From JBFEUI01 sp041547565 (lineage in GTDB: Bacteria; Pseudomonadota; Gammaproteobacteria; Thiohalomonadales; Thiohalomonadaceae): a stretch of 42,530 nt of DNA. A program made the translations under genes and the position numbers. The stretch is from assembly GCA_041547565.1 (NCBI GenBank), contig JBFEUI010000011.1, positions 1 through 42,530 of the forward strand. Direction: 5' to 3'. Below the pieces are notes generated by a model, which made no database searches, was not told the origin of the DNA, and saw only the letters and a list, made by a program, of their open reading frames with translations. Shown here piece after piece: positions 24,991-32,814 of this stretch; positions within the stretch are counted from its first letter, which is position 1; each line of letters begins with the position of its first letter.

Positions 24991-25452
24991 TCAGACGGTG
25001 GATTCCATCAGTAGCTGTTTAAACGGCTGGCCGCGGTAGATCTTCTTCTGTCGTCTAACAAGGCGAAAGCCGCGGCCTTCGAAAAATGCGCGGGCGGTGA
25101 TACTGACATCGGCCCGCAGGCGGCGCAGGTGATAGCGCTTCGCCAGCTGTATCATCTTTCTCATTAACGCTTTTCCCACACCACGCCCCTGCTGCAGGTG
25201 GTGCACGTAGAAACAGTCGATATAGCCGCGCCGATCAAACTCGGCAAAACCGACCAGCCTCCCCTCGACAACGGCCACGTAGACCTCGTAGCGCCGCAGG
25301 CGCGCCAACCAGAAACTGTCCGGATAGACAGCCGGTGCCCAGGCATGGAGCTGCCGCGCGTTGTAATCCCTGCTGTTTATCGCATGTACCGTCTCGTAAT
25401 AGAGCTGGGCGAGGGCGCGGCTATCCGTTTTTTGTGCCTTCCTGATCCGCAT
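24991..25452 (-). CDS. GNAT-family N-acetyltransferase (YafP-like)
   Basis: A 153-residue single-domain acetyltransferase. The acetyl-CoA loop is visible as YVHHLQQGRGVGKALMRKM (Q/R-x2-G-x-G/A), and the C-terminal motif is ARAFFEGRGFRLVRRQKK. The N-terminal MRIRKAQKTDSRALAQLYYETVHAINSRDY is typical of the YafP-like branch, whose substrates are mostly unknown. It is divergent from the FecR-domain gene. Confidence 0.85.
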   Translation of the reverse strand: MRIRKAQKTDSRALAQLYYETVHAINSRDYNARQLHAWAPAVYPDSFWLARLRRYEVYVAVVEGRLVGFAEFDRRGYIDCFYVHHLQQGRGVGKALMRKMIQLAKRYHLRRLRADVSITARAFFEGRGFRLVRRQKKIYRGQPFKQLLMESTV

Positions 25453-25641
25453 GTGTCAGATACCTGCCATGTTGCCGCTCCCTGTCATGGTAGCGCCGGG
25501 GAGCGGGACGGCAAACCCCGTGCCGTCAAATGGCGGCGGCAAACTGCTATGGGAGTGCCATGGTGGAAGTCAGGGCGTCTGCCGCGGCTATACTCAGTCT
25601 TGAGCAGGAACGCTCTAAGACGCGGTGATATAGGGGGTACG

Positions 25642-26301
25642 ATGGAGTCCAGACAGCGGCGACGGCTGATTCGGTACCTGCTGGCGGGGGGCGCCGCACT
25701 GGTTCCCGGTGTCACCCTGTCGATGTCGGGCAAGCCACTGAACTCCTCGATTCGCGAGCTGCGCGGCGAGGCGCGGGTTAACGGCCAGCCGGTGACGGCG
25801 GCCACCATAGTCCGGCCCGGTGATACGGTGGAAACCGGTGATGCCAGCCACATGGTGTTTGTGGTGGGGCAGGATGCCTTCCTGGCGCGCAGCAACACCC
25901 GTGTGGAGCTGTACCAGGACAACGGTTTTGTGAACATGTTGCGGGTGCTCACCGGCGCGCTGCTCTCGGTCTATGGCAAGGGCGAGAAGCGGGTGGAGAC
26001 GCCGGTGGCGAGCATGGGGATACGCGGCACCGCCACCTACATCGAGAGCAGGCCGGATGAAACCTACCTGTGCACCTGCTATGGCACGGTGCGGATGCAG
26101 GCGCTCGACGACCCCGCTGTCTATGAGACGGTCACCACCACCCACCACGATGCCCCGCGTTTTATCCGCCGCACCGAGACGGGCAGTGTGATCCGCAAGG
26201 CGCCGGTGTTCAACCACACCGATGACGAACTGATCATGCTCGAGGCGACGGTGGGGCGGGAACCGCCGTTTACCTTCAATCCGTTTGACAGCCAATACTG
26301 A
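25642..26301 (+). CDS. Exported FecR-domain protein
   Basis: A 219-residue protein with an arginine-rich start (ESRQRRRLIRYLLAGGAALVPG), which looks like a Sec or Tat-type leader, followed by a FecR-like beta domain. Family segments are GEARVNGQPV, IVRPGDTVETGDASHMVFVVG, LLTGALLSVYGKGEKRVETPVASMGIRGTATY in parts. ATG 25642 follows TAGGGGGTAC and is the natural start; longer open frame upstream overlaps the GNAT gene. It lacks the anti-sigma N-terminus of true FecR regulators and has no sigma factor neighbour, so it is probably a structural or stress protein of unknown role. Confidence 0.75.
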   Translation: MESRQRRRLIRYLLAGGAALVPGVTLSMSGKPLNSSIRELRGEARVNGQPVTAATIVRPGDTVETGDASHMVFVVGQDAFLARSNTRVELYQDNGFVNMLRVLTGALLSVYGKGEKRVETPVASMGIRGTATYIESRPDETYLCTCYGTVRMQALDDPAVYETVTTTHHDAPRFIRRTETGSVIRKAPVFNHTDDELIMLEATVGREPPFTFNPFDSQY

Positions 26302-26325
26302 ACGGCCTGCCCGCCAGCCTGTGTA

Positions 26326-27954
26326 TCAGTTCGCTGCGTAGCCGGGGATCTGCGAGATGTCGACCTCGTCGACCTGGTTCGGGTCGAGGTACTGCTGGGC
26401 GTATTTCAGATAGATCTTGTTGTCGATGAAGATGTGGAACAGTTCCGGGTCGATGTGCCCCTCCTCCTTCATGAAACCGAGGATGCGTAGCGCGGTGGAG
26501 AGCCTTTTGCCCTCCTTGTAGGGGCGGTCCTTGGCGGTCAGCGCCTCGAAGATATCGGCAATGGCCATCACCCGTGCCTGCACCGACATCTGCTCACCGG
26601 TCAGCCCGCGCGGGTAGCCGGCCCCGTCCATCCGCTCGTGATGGCCACCGGCGTACTCGGGCACGTTCCTCAGGTGCTTGGGGAAGGGCAGGGATTCGAG
26701 CATCTTGATGGTGGCGACGATGTGGTTGTTGATCACCTCGCGCTCTTCCGGGGTCAGGGTGCCCTTGGCGATGGTGAGGTTGTAGATCTCGTTGTCGTTG
26801 AGCACCGGCACCTGCTCGCCGTGGTAATTCCAGCGGCGCTTGCCGATATCATGCACCCGCTGCTGGTCCGCCTCGGCCATGAATTCGCCGCCGGTGTTGC
26901 AGAGATGGAGAAAATCGAGTTCGTCATCGAGGGTGCGCACGGTCTCGCGGAACTCGCTCTCCAGCGCTTCGCTGTCGGGCGGGTCGCCCTGCTCGTAGGC
27001 GGCCAGTTTGCGGCGCAGCATGGCGATCTCCGCATCGCGCTTGAGCACCTCGAAACGGGTATCGACTGACTCGATACGGTCGTGAATGGTCTCCAGCTTG
27101 GTTGCCTTGTCGACCACGTACTCAGGCGTGGTGATCTTGCCGCAGTCGTGCAGCCAGGCCGCCATCTCCAGCTCGTAGCGGTCATCCTCGCTCATGGTAA
27201 AATCCTTCAGTGCCCCGTTTTGCATGGCGGAGGCGGCATCGGCCAGCATCATGGTCAGCACCGGCACGCGCTTGCAGTGGCCGCCGGTGTAAGGGGATTT
27301 TTCGTCGATGGCGGTCGCCACCAGCTGGATTAACGATTCCAGCAGGGTCTTCAAATCGTCGATCAGGCGCCGGTTGGTCAAGGCGATGGCCGCCTGTGAG
27401 GCGAGCGACTCGGCCAGGTGCTGGGCCTCGGCAGAGAAGGGAATGATCGCACCGCTGTGCTCGTCCATGGCGTTGAGCAGCTGTAGCACGCCGATGATGT
27501 CCCCCTCGTGGTTTTTCAGCGGTACCGTGAGAAAGGAGGTGGAGCGGTAGCCGGTGTTCTGGTCGAACTTGCGCGTACCTGAAAAATCGAAGCCCTCGGC
27601 ATTGTAGGCGTCCTCGATATTGATGGTGGTGTCGTTGAGCACCGCGTAGGTGACCACGTTGTGGTCGTTGGGCTGGCCGGCGGCGTCATACAGCGGGATC
27701 GGCTCGAAGGGGATCGCCTTGCCGGTGGTACCGCCCATGGCGAAGTCGAGCGAGTCGGTGCGCAGGATCTCCATCTTCACCGTGTGCGCCTCGTCGTCGA
27801 CCGAGTAGACGGTGCCGCCGTCGGCATTGGTGATGGTTTTGGCCCCCAGCAGGATCATTTCCAGCAGCGTGGAGATGTTCTTCTCGGCGGAGAGGGCAAT
27901 GCCGATCTCGGTCAGCTTCTCGATCCGCTCCAGCAGTTCTCTTGTTGCAGACAT
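26326..27954 (-). CDS. GAF-HD-GYP c-di-GMP phosphodiesterase
   Basis: A 542-residue cytoplasmic protein. A GAF sensor domain at about 15-205 is followed by an HD-GYP domain with the metal ligands HD at 269-270 (WLHDCGK), HHERMDGAGYP with GYP at 446-448, and ADIFEALTAKDRPY. An acidic insertion of about 100 residues separates the first HD from the GYP block. HD-GYP enzymes hydrolyse c-di-GMP to GMP. ATG 27954 has AGGGGAGA upstream; the longer open frame to 28251 is noncoding leader. Divergent from the TPR gene. It complements the GGDEF-EAL protein at 12029. Confidence 0.92.
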   Translation of the reverse strand: MSATRELLERIEKLTEIGIALSAEKNISTLLEMILLGAKTITNADGGTVYSVDDEAHTVKMEILRTDSLDFAMGGTTGKAIPFEPIPLYDAAGQPNDHNVVTYAVLNDTTINIEDAYNAEGFDFSGTRKFDQNTGYRSTSFLTVPLKNHEGDIIGVLQLLNAMDEHSGAIIPFSAEAQHLAESLASQAAIALTNRRLIDDLKTLLESLIQLVATAIDEKSPYTGGHCKRVPVLTMMLADAASAMQNGALKDFTMSEDDRYELEMAAWLHDCGKITTPEYVVDKATKLETIHDRIESVDTRFEVLKRDAEIAMLRRKLAAYEQGDPPDSEALESEFRETVRTLDDELDFLHLCNTGGEFMAEADQQRVHDIGKRRWNYHGEQVPVLNDNEIYNLTIAKGTLTPEEREVINNHIVATIKMLESLPFPKHLRNVPEYAGGHHERMDGAGYPRGLTGEQMSVQARVMAIADIFEALTAKDRPYKEGKRLSTALRILGFMKEEGHIDPELFHIFIDNKIYLKYAQQYLDPNQVDEVDISQIPGYAAN

Positions 27955-28103
27955 CCCGTAGCTCTCCCCTGTTGGCTGAATTGGCGTGACTTGACCGTTC
28001 AGTGGCCCCTGATATGGTTTGGTTTCTCTCCCCTGAGCCGTTATAGTTGGCTGTTTTATCAGGCCCTGATACGACTTTACAACATATTGAGCATAGGTGG
28101 CAG

Positions 28104-29225
28104 ATGAGAACGTGGTCGAAGCCCGTATTGCTGGGCGGCCTGTTGATAGCGTCGCTGGCGGCGGCCGAGCCGATTGATACGGTGCGCGCTCAGTTGAGCG
28201 ACGGCGATTACAGTGCAGCCCTGGCCACGCTGGGGGCTTTGCCTGCGGCAAGGCAAAACAGCGTGGCCGCGATGCTGCTTCATGCCGAGGCGCTGGCCGG
28301 TGCCGGGGAGCGGGCCGCCGCCGAGGCGCGGCTGCGGCAGTTGATTAGCGACCACCCGGAGCGGCCCGAGGGCTACAACAACCTGGCGTCCCTGCTGGTG
28401 GGCCAGGGCAGGCTGGAGGAGGCGCGCAGCCTGCTGGAGCAGGCGCTGCGCAGCAATGAGCCCTATGCTACGGTCTACGACAACCTGCTTCGCATCAACG
28501 AGCAGATCGCCCGTCGCAGCTATGCGCGCGCCCTGGTGTTGAAGCAGGAGAAACCCCTGCAGTTGCAAGCGCTTACTTACACAGAGCAGGGCGACACACA
28601 GGTGTCAGGCACGGGGGGGCAGGCAGAGCCTGTAGTTACGGCAGCGATTGAAGCGGAAGCTGCGCCGCGCGCCCCGTCCACGACACCGGATGTGTCGTTG
28701 CCTCTGGAAAACCTGGTCTACGAGCCGCCGGCAGCCGCAGCAGCGCCCCCGGTGGCAGTGGCTGTCGAGCCGGCGCTGCCCCCCCCGCCCCCTGCTGCCC
28801 CTCCCGAAACAGCCGCGAGTGATGGGGCGGCTGCAACCGTCGCTTCGCCTGCCGAATCCGCATTGAGCGAGGAGGCAGAGGCGGCACTGCACCAGGCCCT
28901 GACAGGCTGGGCTGCCGCCTGGTCGGCACAGGATGTGGAGCGCTACCTGGCAAGCTACAGCGACGGATACAGCCCCGGCAACGGTGTCAGCCATGCCCGC
29001 TGGCGCAAGCAGCGCCGGGCGCGCCTGACACGCCCCGAGTGGATCAGGGTCGCACTGGAAGATATTGAGCTGCAGCCAGCAGGCGAGGGTGCGGTATTGG
29101 TGACCTGCATCCAGCGCTACACGGCCAGCAACTACCGTGATGTAAGCCGCAAGCAGTTGATTTTACGCATACATTCTGGACAATGGCTGATACACTCGGA
29201 ACAAACCCTGGAGATGTTGTCGTAA
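28104..29225 (+). CDS. Exported TPR protein with C-terminal NTF2-like domain
   Basis: A 373-residue protein with a signal peptide at 1-20. TPR-like helices span about 25-150 (for example PEGYNNLASLLVGQGRLEEARSLLEQAL in parts), then a long Ala/Pro/Val-rich low-complexity linker at about 185-265, then an NTF2-like domain (about 270-373) with WAAAWSAQDVERYLASYSDGY and YRDVSRKQL. The same C-terminal domain ends the next gene, 31 bases downstream. ATG 28104 has AGGTGG upstream. The pair probably acts together in the periplasm on peptidoglycan; that is inferred from the neighbour. Confidence 0.8.
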   Translation: MRTWSKPVLLGGLLIASLAAAEPIDTVRAQLSDGDYSAALATLGALPAARQNSVAAMLLHAEALAGAGERAAAEARLRQLISDHPERPEGYNNLASLLVGQGRLEEARSLLEQALRSNEPYATVYDNLLRINEQIARRSYARALVLKQEKPLQLQALTYTEQGDTQVSGTGGQAEPVVTAAIEAEAAPRAPSTTPDVSLPLENLVYEPPAAAAAPPVAVAVEPALPPPPPAAPPETAASDGAAATVASPAESALSEEAEAALHQALTGWAAAWSAQDVERYLASYSDGYSPGNGVSHARWRKQRRARLTRPEWIRVALEDIELQPAGEGAVLVTCIQRYTASNYRDVSRKQLILRIHSGQWLIHSEQTLEMLS

Positions 29226-29256
29226 TTTGAGCTGTACTGGGCGAAGGCACAACTGA

Positions 29257-30597
29257 ATGGTATCCCGTTTCACAAGAGTATTGCTGCTACTGAGCTGCGC
29301 CGTTTGCGGTGCGCTGGTCTATGCCGCGCAGCTGCAGCAGCAGACCGATGCCATGGCGGTCGGCGGGGTGACCAGGGAGGCCGACCTGCAGGCCATCGGC
29401 AGGCAGCAGGAACAGCTCTATCGGGATGCCCTGGCGCGCCTGGACTCACGTCTTGCCGCACACCCCGAGGACTATGAGGCCAGCCTGTTGAAGGGGCTGC
29501 TGCTGTTCAAGTCCGGTGCCTCCGGGGAGGCCATGGGCGTGCTGGAGCAGCTCACCCGCCGGGCGCCCCGTTTTCACCTGGCCCATCTGGTGATGGGAGA
29601 CCTGGTGCTCGCGCGTACCCAGAGCGTGACCGATATCGGTCACAATGCCCTTTTGGCCGCCGGCGACGAGGGCCAGCAGAGCGAGCTGGCGCGGCTGCGC
29701 CAGGAGGCCGAGGCACGGCTGCGTGCATTTCTTGACAGCATCCCCCAGGGCCGACTGCCCCGTGCCCTGCTGACGCTTGAGCCGACCACACGGCGGGCCA
29801 TTGTCGTCGACAAGAGCAGCCACCGCCTCTACCTGTTCGAACGCGCGGCGGACGGCGTACCGCTGTTGCTCAAGGACTACTATGTCAGTACCGGCAAGCT
29901 GCCGGGCAACAAGAGCCTGAAGGGTGACCTGCGCACCCCGGAGGGCGTCTACTTTATCACCCGCCATATCCCGGATGAGAAGCTGCCCGACAAATACGGC
30001 ATCGGCGCCTTTCCCATGAACTACCCCAACGAGCTGGATCGCAGAGAGGGCAAGACCGGCTACGGCATCTGGCTGCACGGCACCGATTTTTCCTACTACA
30101 GCCGGCCGCCGCTCGATAGCGAGGGCTGCGTGGTGTTGCCCAACCTCGACCTGCAGGCGCTGTCGGCAACCCTGCAGCCGGGCAATACCCCCATCGTGGT
30201 GACCGAGCGGGTGGAGTGGCTGGAGCGGGCGCAGTGGCAGGCGTTGCGGCAGGAGTTGACCGAGGCGCTCGAGTCATGGCGCCGTGACTGGGCCAGCGGC
30301 GATGTCGAGCGCTATCTGGAGCACTACAGCGGTGATTTCTGGGCCAAGGGCCATAACAAGGTAAGCTGGAGCCAACGCAAGCGCCGCATTGCCGTGGGCA
30401 AGCGTTTCCAGGAGGTCTCGCTTAGCAATCTGGCGCTGTTCCACTATCCGACCACCGACAGCAAGGGCCGCGAGATCGCGGTGGCCAACTTCCGCCAGGA
30501 CTACCGCTCCAACAACTACAACGGGGTGATGCGCAAGCGCCTCTACCTGGCCAGGGAGGAGGGCGGCTGGCGGGTGCTATACGAGGGCAGGCAGTAA
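29257..30597 (+). CDS. Exported L,D-transpeptidase (YkuD) with TPR and NTF2-like domains
   Basis: A 446-residue protein: signal peptide 1-23, TPR-like helices to about 155, YkuD catalytic domain about 178-320, NTF2-like domain about 335-446. The active site is intact: His274 in WLHGTD and S-E-G-C at 288-291 with Cys291 as nucleophile. YkuD enzymes form 3-3 peptidoglycan cross-links, attach proteins to peptidoglycan or, as in E. coli YafK/DpaA, cut that bond. The domain set resembles the YafK branch. The C-terminal WRRDWASGDVERYLEHYSGDF repeats the ending of the preceding protein. A terminator follows. Confidence 0.88.
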   Translation: MVSRFTRVLLLLSCAVCGALVYAAQLQQQTDAMAVGGVTREADLQAIGRQQEQLYRDALARLDSRLAAHPEDYEASLLKGLLLFKSGASGEAMGVLEQLTRRAPRFHLAHLVMGDLVLARTQSVTDIGHNALLAAGDEGQQSELARLRQEAEARLRAFLDSIPQGRLPRALLTLEPTTRRAIVVDKSSHRLYLFERAADGVPLLLKDYYVSTGKLPGNKSLKGDLRTPEGVYFITRHIPDEKLPDKYGIGAFPMNYPNELDRREGKTGYGIWLHGTDFSYYSRPPLDSEGCVVLPNLDLQALSATLQPGNTPIVVTERVEWLERAQWQALRQELTEALESWRRDWASGDVERYLEHYSGDFWAKGHNKVSWSQRKRRIAVGKRFQEVSLSNLALFHYPTTDSKGREIAVANFRQDYRSNNYNGVMRKRLYLAREEGGWRVLYEGRQ

Positions 30598-30624
30598 CAA
30601 ACGGAGGCCAGGCAGACAATCAAG

Positions 30625-30650
30625 GCCGGGAAATACCCCGGCTTTTTTTT
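30625..30650 (+). terminator. Intrinsic terminator after the L,D-transpeptidase gene
   Basis: Stem GCCGGG / CCCGGC (six pairs) with loop AAATAC, then eight T residues at 30643-30650. It lies 28 bases past the stop codon and ends the TPR-transpeptidase operon. Confidence 0.88.
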
Positions 30651-30667
30651 GCCCAGGGACCCACAGT

Positions 30668-30856
30668 CTAGTGCCGTCTGTCCCCTTTGCGCCGGTCAAC
30701 CGGGGTGCGGCGCCGTTCGCCGAAGTGTCTGATGTAGCCGTACAGCGGGTTATGGCGACGATCGGCCTCACCCTGACGACGGTCGACCGGATCGCGCAGG
30801 GTCTGGTCGGGTTCGGTCCGTGTGTCCACGGTTAATTCTGGATGGGAGGATGTCAT
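30668..30856 (-). CDS. 62-residue Arg-rich small protein
   Basis: A short hydrophilic protein with repeated DRR blocks: DPVDRRQGEADRRH, then GERRRTPVDRRKGDRRH at the end. No known domain. The start ATG 30856 is preceded by a near-perfect ribosome site AAGGAGGTGA, which supports real translation. The strong basic C-terminus could bind nucleic acid or a membrane surface. A hairpin at 30982 separates it from the FAS1 gene upstream, so it may have its own promoter or be reached by readthrough. Confidence 0.6.
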   Translation of the reverse strand: MTSSHPELTVDTRTEPDQTLRDPVDRRQGEADRRHNPLYGYIRHFGERRRTPVDRRKGDRRH

Positions 30857-30981
30857 ATGCTCACCTCCTTGCCGGTTGCTGCCTGACACGGTCTCCACAT
30901 GGTTTACGTTGGAGTGTATCTTGGGAGTATAGCCTATCGTCCCGCATCTGCTTGCCGCGGCCTGTGGCGTGATAACGACAA

Positions 30982-31005
30982 AAGCCGGGGTGAATACCCC
31001 GGCTT
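30982..31005 (-). terminator. Hairpin terminator after the FAS1 gene
   Basis: A ten-pair stem AAGCCGGGGT / ACCCCGGCTT with a four-base loop, followed on the minus strand by TTG. It is 21 bases past the FAS1 stop. The T run is short, so termination may be partial. It shares AATACCCCGGCTT with the terminator at 30625. Confidence 0.65.
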
Positions 31006-31026
31006 CTGTATGGTTAGCAGGCTCTT

Positions 31027-31533
31027 TCAACGTGGCAGGATCACCGCATCGATTACGTGGATGACACCGTTTCTGGTTTCTATATCGGTCTGGATCACAT
31101 TGGCGTTGTCTATCCGCACGCCTGATGTGGTGTCGATGGTCAGTGACTGCCCCTGCACGGTTTTCGCAGAGGCCAGCTTGATGACATCGCGGGCCATCAC
31201 CTTACCGGGCACCACATGATAGGTCAGCACATTGGTGAGCGCTTGCTTATCGGCTAACAGTGCATTCAGCTGCTCGGCGGGTATTCGGGCAAAGGCCTCA
31301 TCGGTTGGGGCGAAGACGGTAAAGGGGCCCTCGCCCTTCAGGGTGTCGACCAAATCGGCGGCCTTAACGGCTGTGACCAGGGTATTGAAACTTCCGGCGG
31401 ATACTGCCGTGTCGACGATATCCATCTGACTGGTTTTGGTCTCGCCGGTGCTGTTGCAGCCGATAAGTGCCAGCGGGGTGAGCAGGGCGAGAAAGAGCAG
31501 GGAGCGGGTAGATGAAAGGGTGTTGTTAAGCAT
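31027..31533 (-). CDS. FAS1 (fasciclin) domain lipoprotein
   Basis: A 168-residue lipoprotein with signal 1-25 and lipobox LIGC, then one FAS1 domain: VDTAVSAGSFNTLVTAVKAA, GPFTVFAPTDEAFARIP, LTYHVVPGKVMARDV and GVIHVIDAVILP. FAS1 proteins are adhesive or ligand-binding surface proteins. ATG 31533 has GGAGG nine bases upstream; the longer frame lacks a ribosome site. It lies 57 bases after a 54-codon gene and probably shares its transcript, which starts opposite the CarH-type regulator. Confidence 0.9.
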   Translation of the reverse strand: MLNNTLSSTRSLLFLALLTPLALIGCNSTGETKTSQMDIVDTAVSAGSFNTLVTAVKAADLVDTLKGEGPFTVFAPTDEAFARIPAEQLNALLADKQALTNVLTYHVVPGKVMARDVIKLASAKTVQGQSLTIDTTSGVRIDNANVIQTDIETRNGVIHVIDAVILPR

Positions 31534-31590
31534 TGGATGATCCTCCAGGTGGACAACTGTATGTGGTTGGATTGGACGCGAGGCGTGCAA

Positions 31591-31755
31591 TCAGCCCTCG
31601 TCGATACCTTCTGTCACCGGGTTATTGATAATGGCGTGCAGTCGGCTGCCGGACATGTCTGATCTGAGGATCTCCACCGGCTCTGACTCGAGGGCCTGCA
31701 TGGCCTGGTCGCATTTGTATTCTGTTTCCTGGATTTGACGTTCAAAGTTGCTCAT
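31591..31755 (-). CDS. 54-residue acidic hypothetical protein
   Basis: A small soluble protein, MSNFERQIQETEYKCDQAM onward, with one cysteine and a predicted helical N-terminal half rich in Glu and Gln. ATG 31755 follows CGGAGG. It is the first gene after the promoter at 31814-31841 and precedes the FAS1 gene. No family recognised. Confidence 0.55.
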   Translation of the reverse strand: MSNFERQIQETEYKCDQAMQALESEPVEILRSDMSGSRLHAIINNPVTEGIDEG

Positions 31756-31786
31756 AACGGCATACCTCCGAAGGTAGTTGTGAAGC

Positions 31787-31803
31787 GTGGTCCGTATGAC
31801 CAC
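31787..31803. repeat. Inverted repeat in the leader of the small-ORF/FAS1 operon
   Basis: GTGGTC-CGTAT-GACCAC, six-base arms with a five-base centre, lies just past the predicted start of the minus-strand transcript. It could be a second operator or an mRNA 5' hairpin. Confidence 0.5.
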
Positions 31804-31813
31804 TTACCTGAGT

Positions 31814-31841
31814 AATATAGTCTGGTAATGTTATTTGTCTA
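31814..31841 (-). promoter_or_regulatory. Sigma-70-type promoter of the small-ORF/FAS1 operon
   Basis: On the minus strand TAGACA (31841-31836, five of six to the -35 consensus) and TATATT (31819-31814, five of six to the -10) are 16 bases apart. The predicted transcript would begin near 31807, about 52 bases before the first start codon. The -35 box lies inside a palindrome listed next. Confidence 0.6.
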
Positions 31842-31847
31842 GGACAA
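31835..31847. promoter_or_regulatory. Palindromic operator candidate for the CarH-type regulator
   Basis: TTGTC-TAG-GACAA, perfect five-base arms. It overlaps the -35 box of the minus-strand promoter and lies 41 bases before carH. CarH of Myxococcus and Thermus represses in the dark by binding over the -35 region, so the placement fits. Binding here is inferred. Confidence 0.5.
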
Positions 31848-31887
31848 TATGCTTTATTTTTTTCTATTTGTGGTATTTAATTAATTT

Positions 31888-32769
31888 ATGTCCATGAATA
31901 ATCAAACCGCACAGGCTCTACCAATCGGCGCTGTGGAGCGTGATACCCACATCGGCAGGGACACCCTGCGAGTGTGGGAGCGGCGTTACGGCTTCCCGCG
32001 GCCATTGCGTACCGGGCATGGTGTGCGCCTCTATCCGCCCGAGCAGGTACAGCGCTTGATACTGATTCGTCGCCTGATGGATCTGGGCTTCAGGCCAGGT
32101 AGCGTGGTGCCGCTGGCGGAAGAGGAACTGCAGCGGCTGGCGGCGCAGCATGCCGCAGCGCCCGTGACCGGACAACCTGCCGCTGTGCAGGCCAAACTGC
32201 TGCAGGCGGTGGTCGAGCACGACACGGCCGCGTTGCATGAGAGGCTCGAACAGGAGCTTGCCCGTAACGGTCTGCGGCAGCTGGTATTGCACACCATCGC
32301 CCCGCTGGTACGGCTTGTGGGCGAGCAGTGGGCCGCCGGCAGGGTCGAGGTGTTCGAGGAGCACTTCCTCACCCGCCAGCTGACCTACTTTCTTGATGCG
32401 GCCATGGCACGGCAGGGCCGGCCGCCGGGTGAAGCACCGGTGATGCTCGCCACGCTGCCGAAAGAGCCGCACGGGCTGGGCCTGTTGATGGTCGAGGCGC
32501 TGTTGACCGAACAGCACCTCCCCTCCATCAACCTGGGCACGGCGGTGCCGGTCAACCAGCTGGTGCGGGCGGTGGAGCAGTACCGGCCGCAGGCCCTGGC
32601 GCTCTCCTTCAGTGCCTTTTATCCGCGCCGTGCCCTGCGTGGCGATCTGGAGGAGTTGGTCGATTCGCTGGCCGAGCCGGTCGAGGTGTGGGTCGGGGGC
32701 GCGGGGGTGGCATCGATGCGCAAGGCAATCCAGGGTGTGCGGGTTATCAAGGATCTGGAGCAGATTTGA
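31888..32769 (+). CDS. CarH/LitR-type adenosylcobalamin-dependent photoreceptor repressor
   Basis: A 293-residue MerR-family regulator with a B12-binding light sensor. The N-terminal helix-turn-helix (about 10-75) includes TLRVWERRYGFPRPLRTGHGVRLY in parts. The helical cap domain has the W-x9-E-H signature of photosensory CarH (Trp148, Glu158, His159). The Rossmann-like cobalamin domain has E-x-H-x2-G (Glu193, His195, Gly198), with His195 the expected lower cobalt ligand. Such proteins bind DNA as tetramers in the dark and release it when light breaks the Co-C bond. Two in-frame ATGs (31888, 31894) lie close together with no clear ribosome site. It is divergent from the FAS1 operon. Confidence 0.88.
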   Translation: MSMNNQTAQALPIGAVERDTHIGRDTLRVWERRYGFPRPLRTGHGVRLYPPEQVQRLILIRRLMDLGFRPGSVVPLAEEELQRLAAQHAAAPVTGQPAAVQAKLLQAVVEHDTAALHERLEQELARNGLRQLVLHTIAPLVRLVGEQWAAGRVEVFEEHFLTRQLTYFLDAAMARQGRPPGEAPVMLATLPKEPHGLGLLMVEALLTEQHLPSINLGTAVPVNQLVRAVEQYRPQALALSFSAFYPRRALRGDLEELVDSLAEPVEVWVGGAGVASMRKAIQGVRVIKDLEQI

Positions 32770-32814
32770 CTGAGTGTCTAATCGGCCTGCCAGCAGTGAA
32801 AGAGGTAACGTAAA

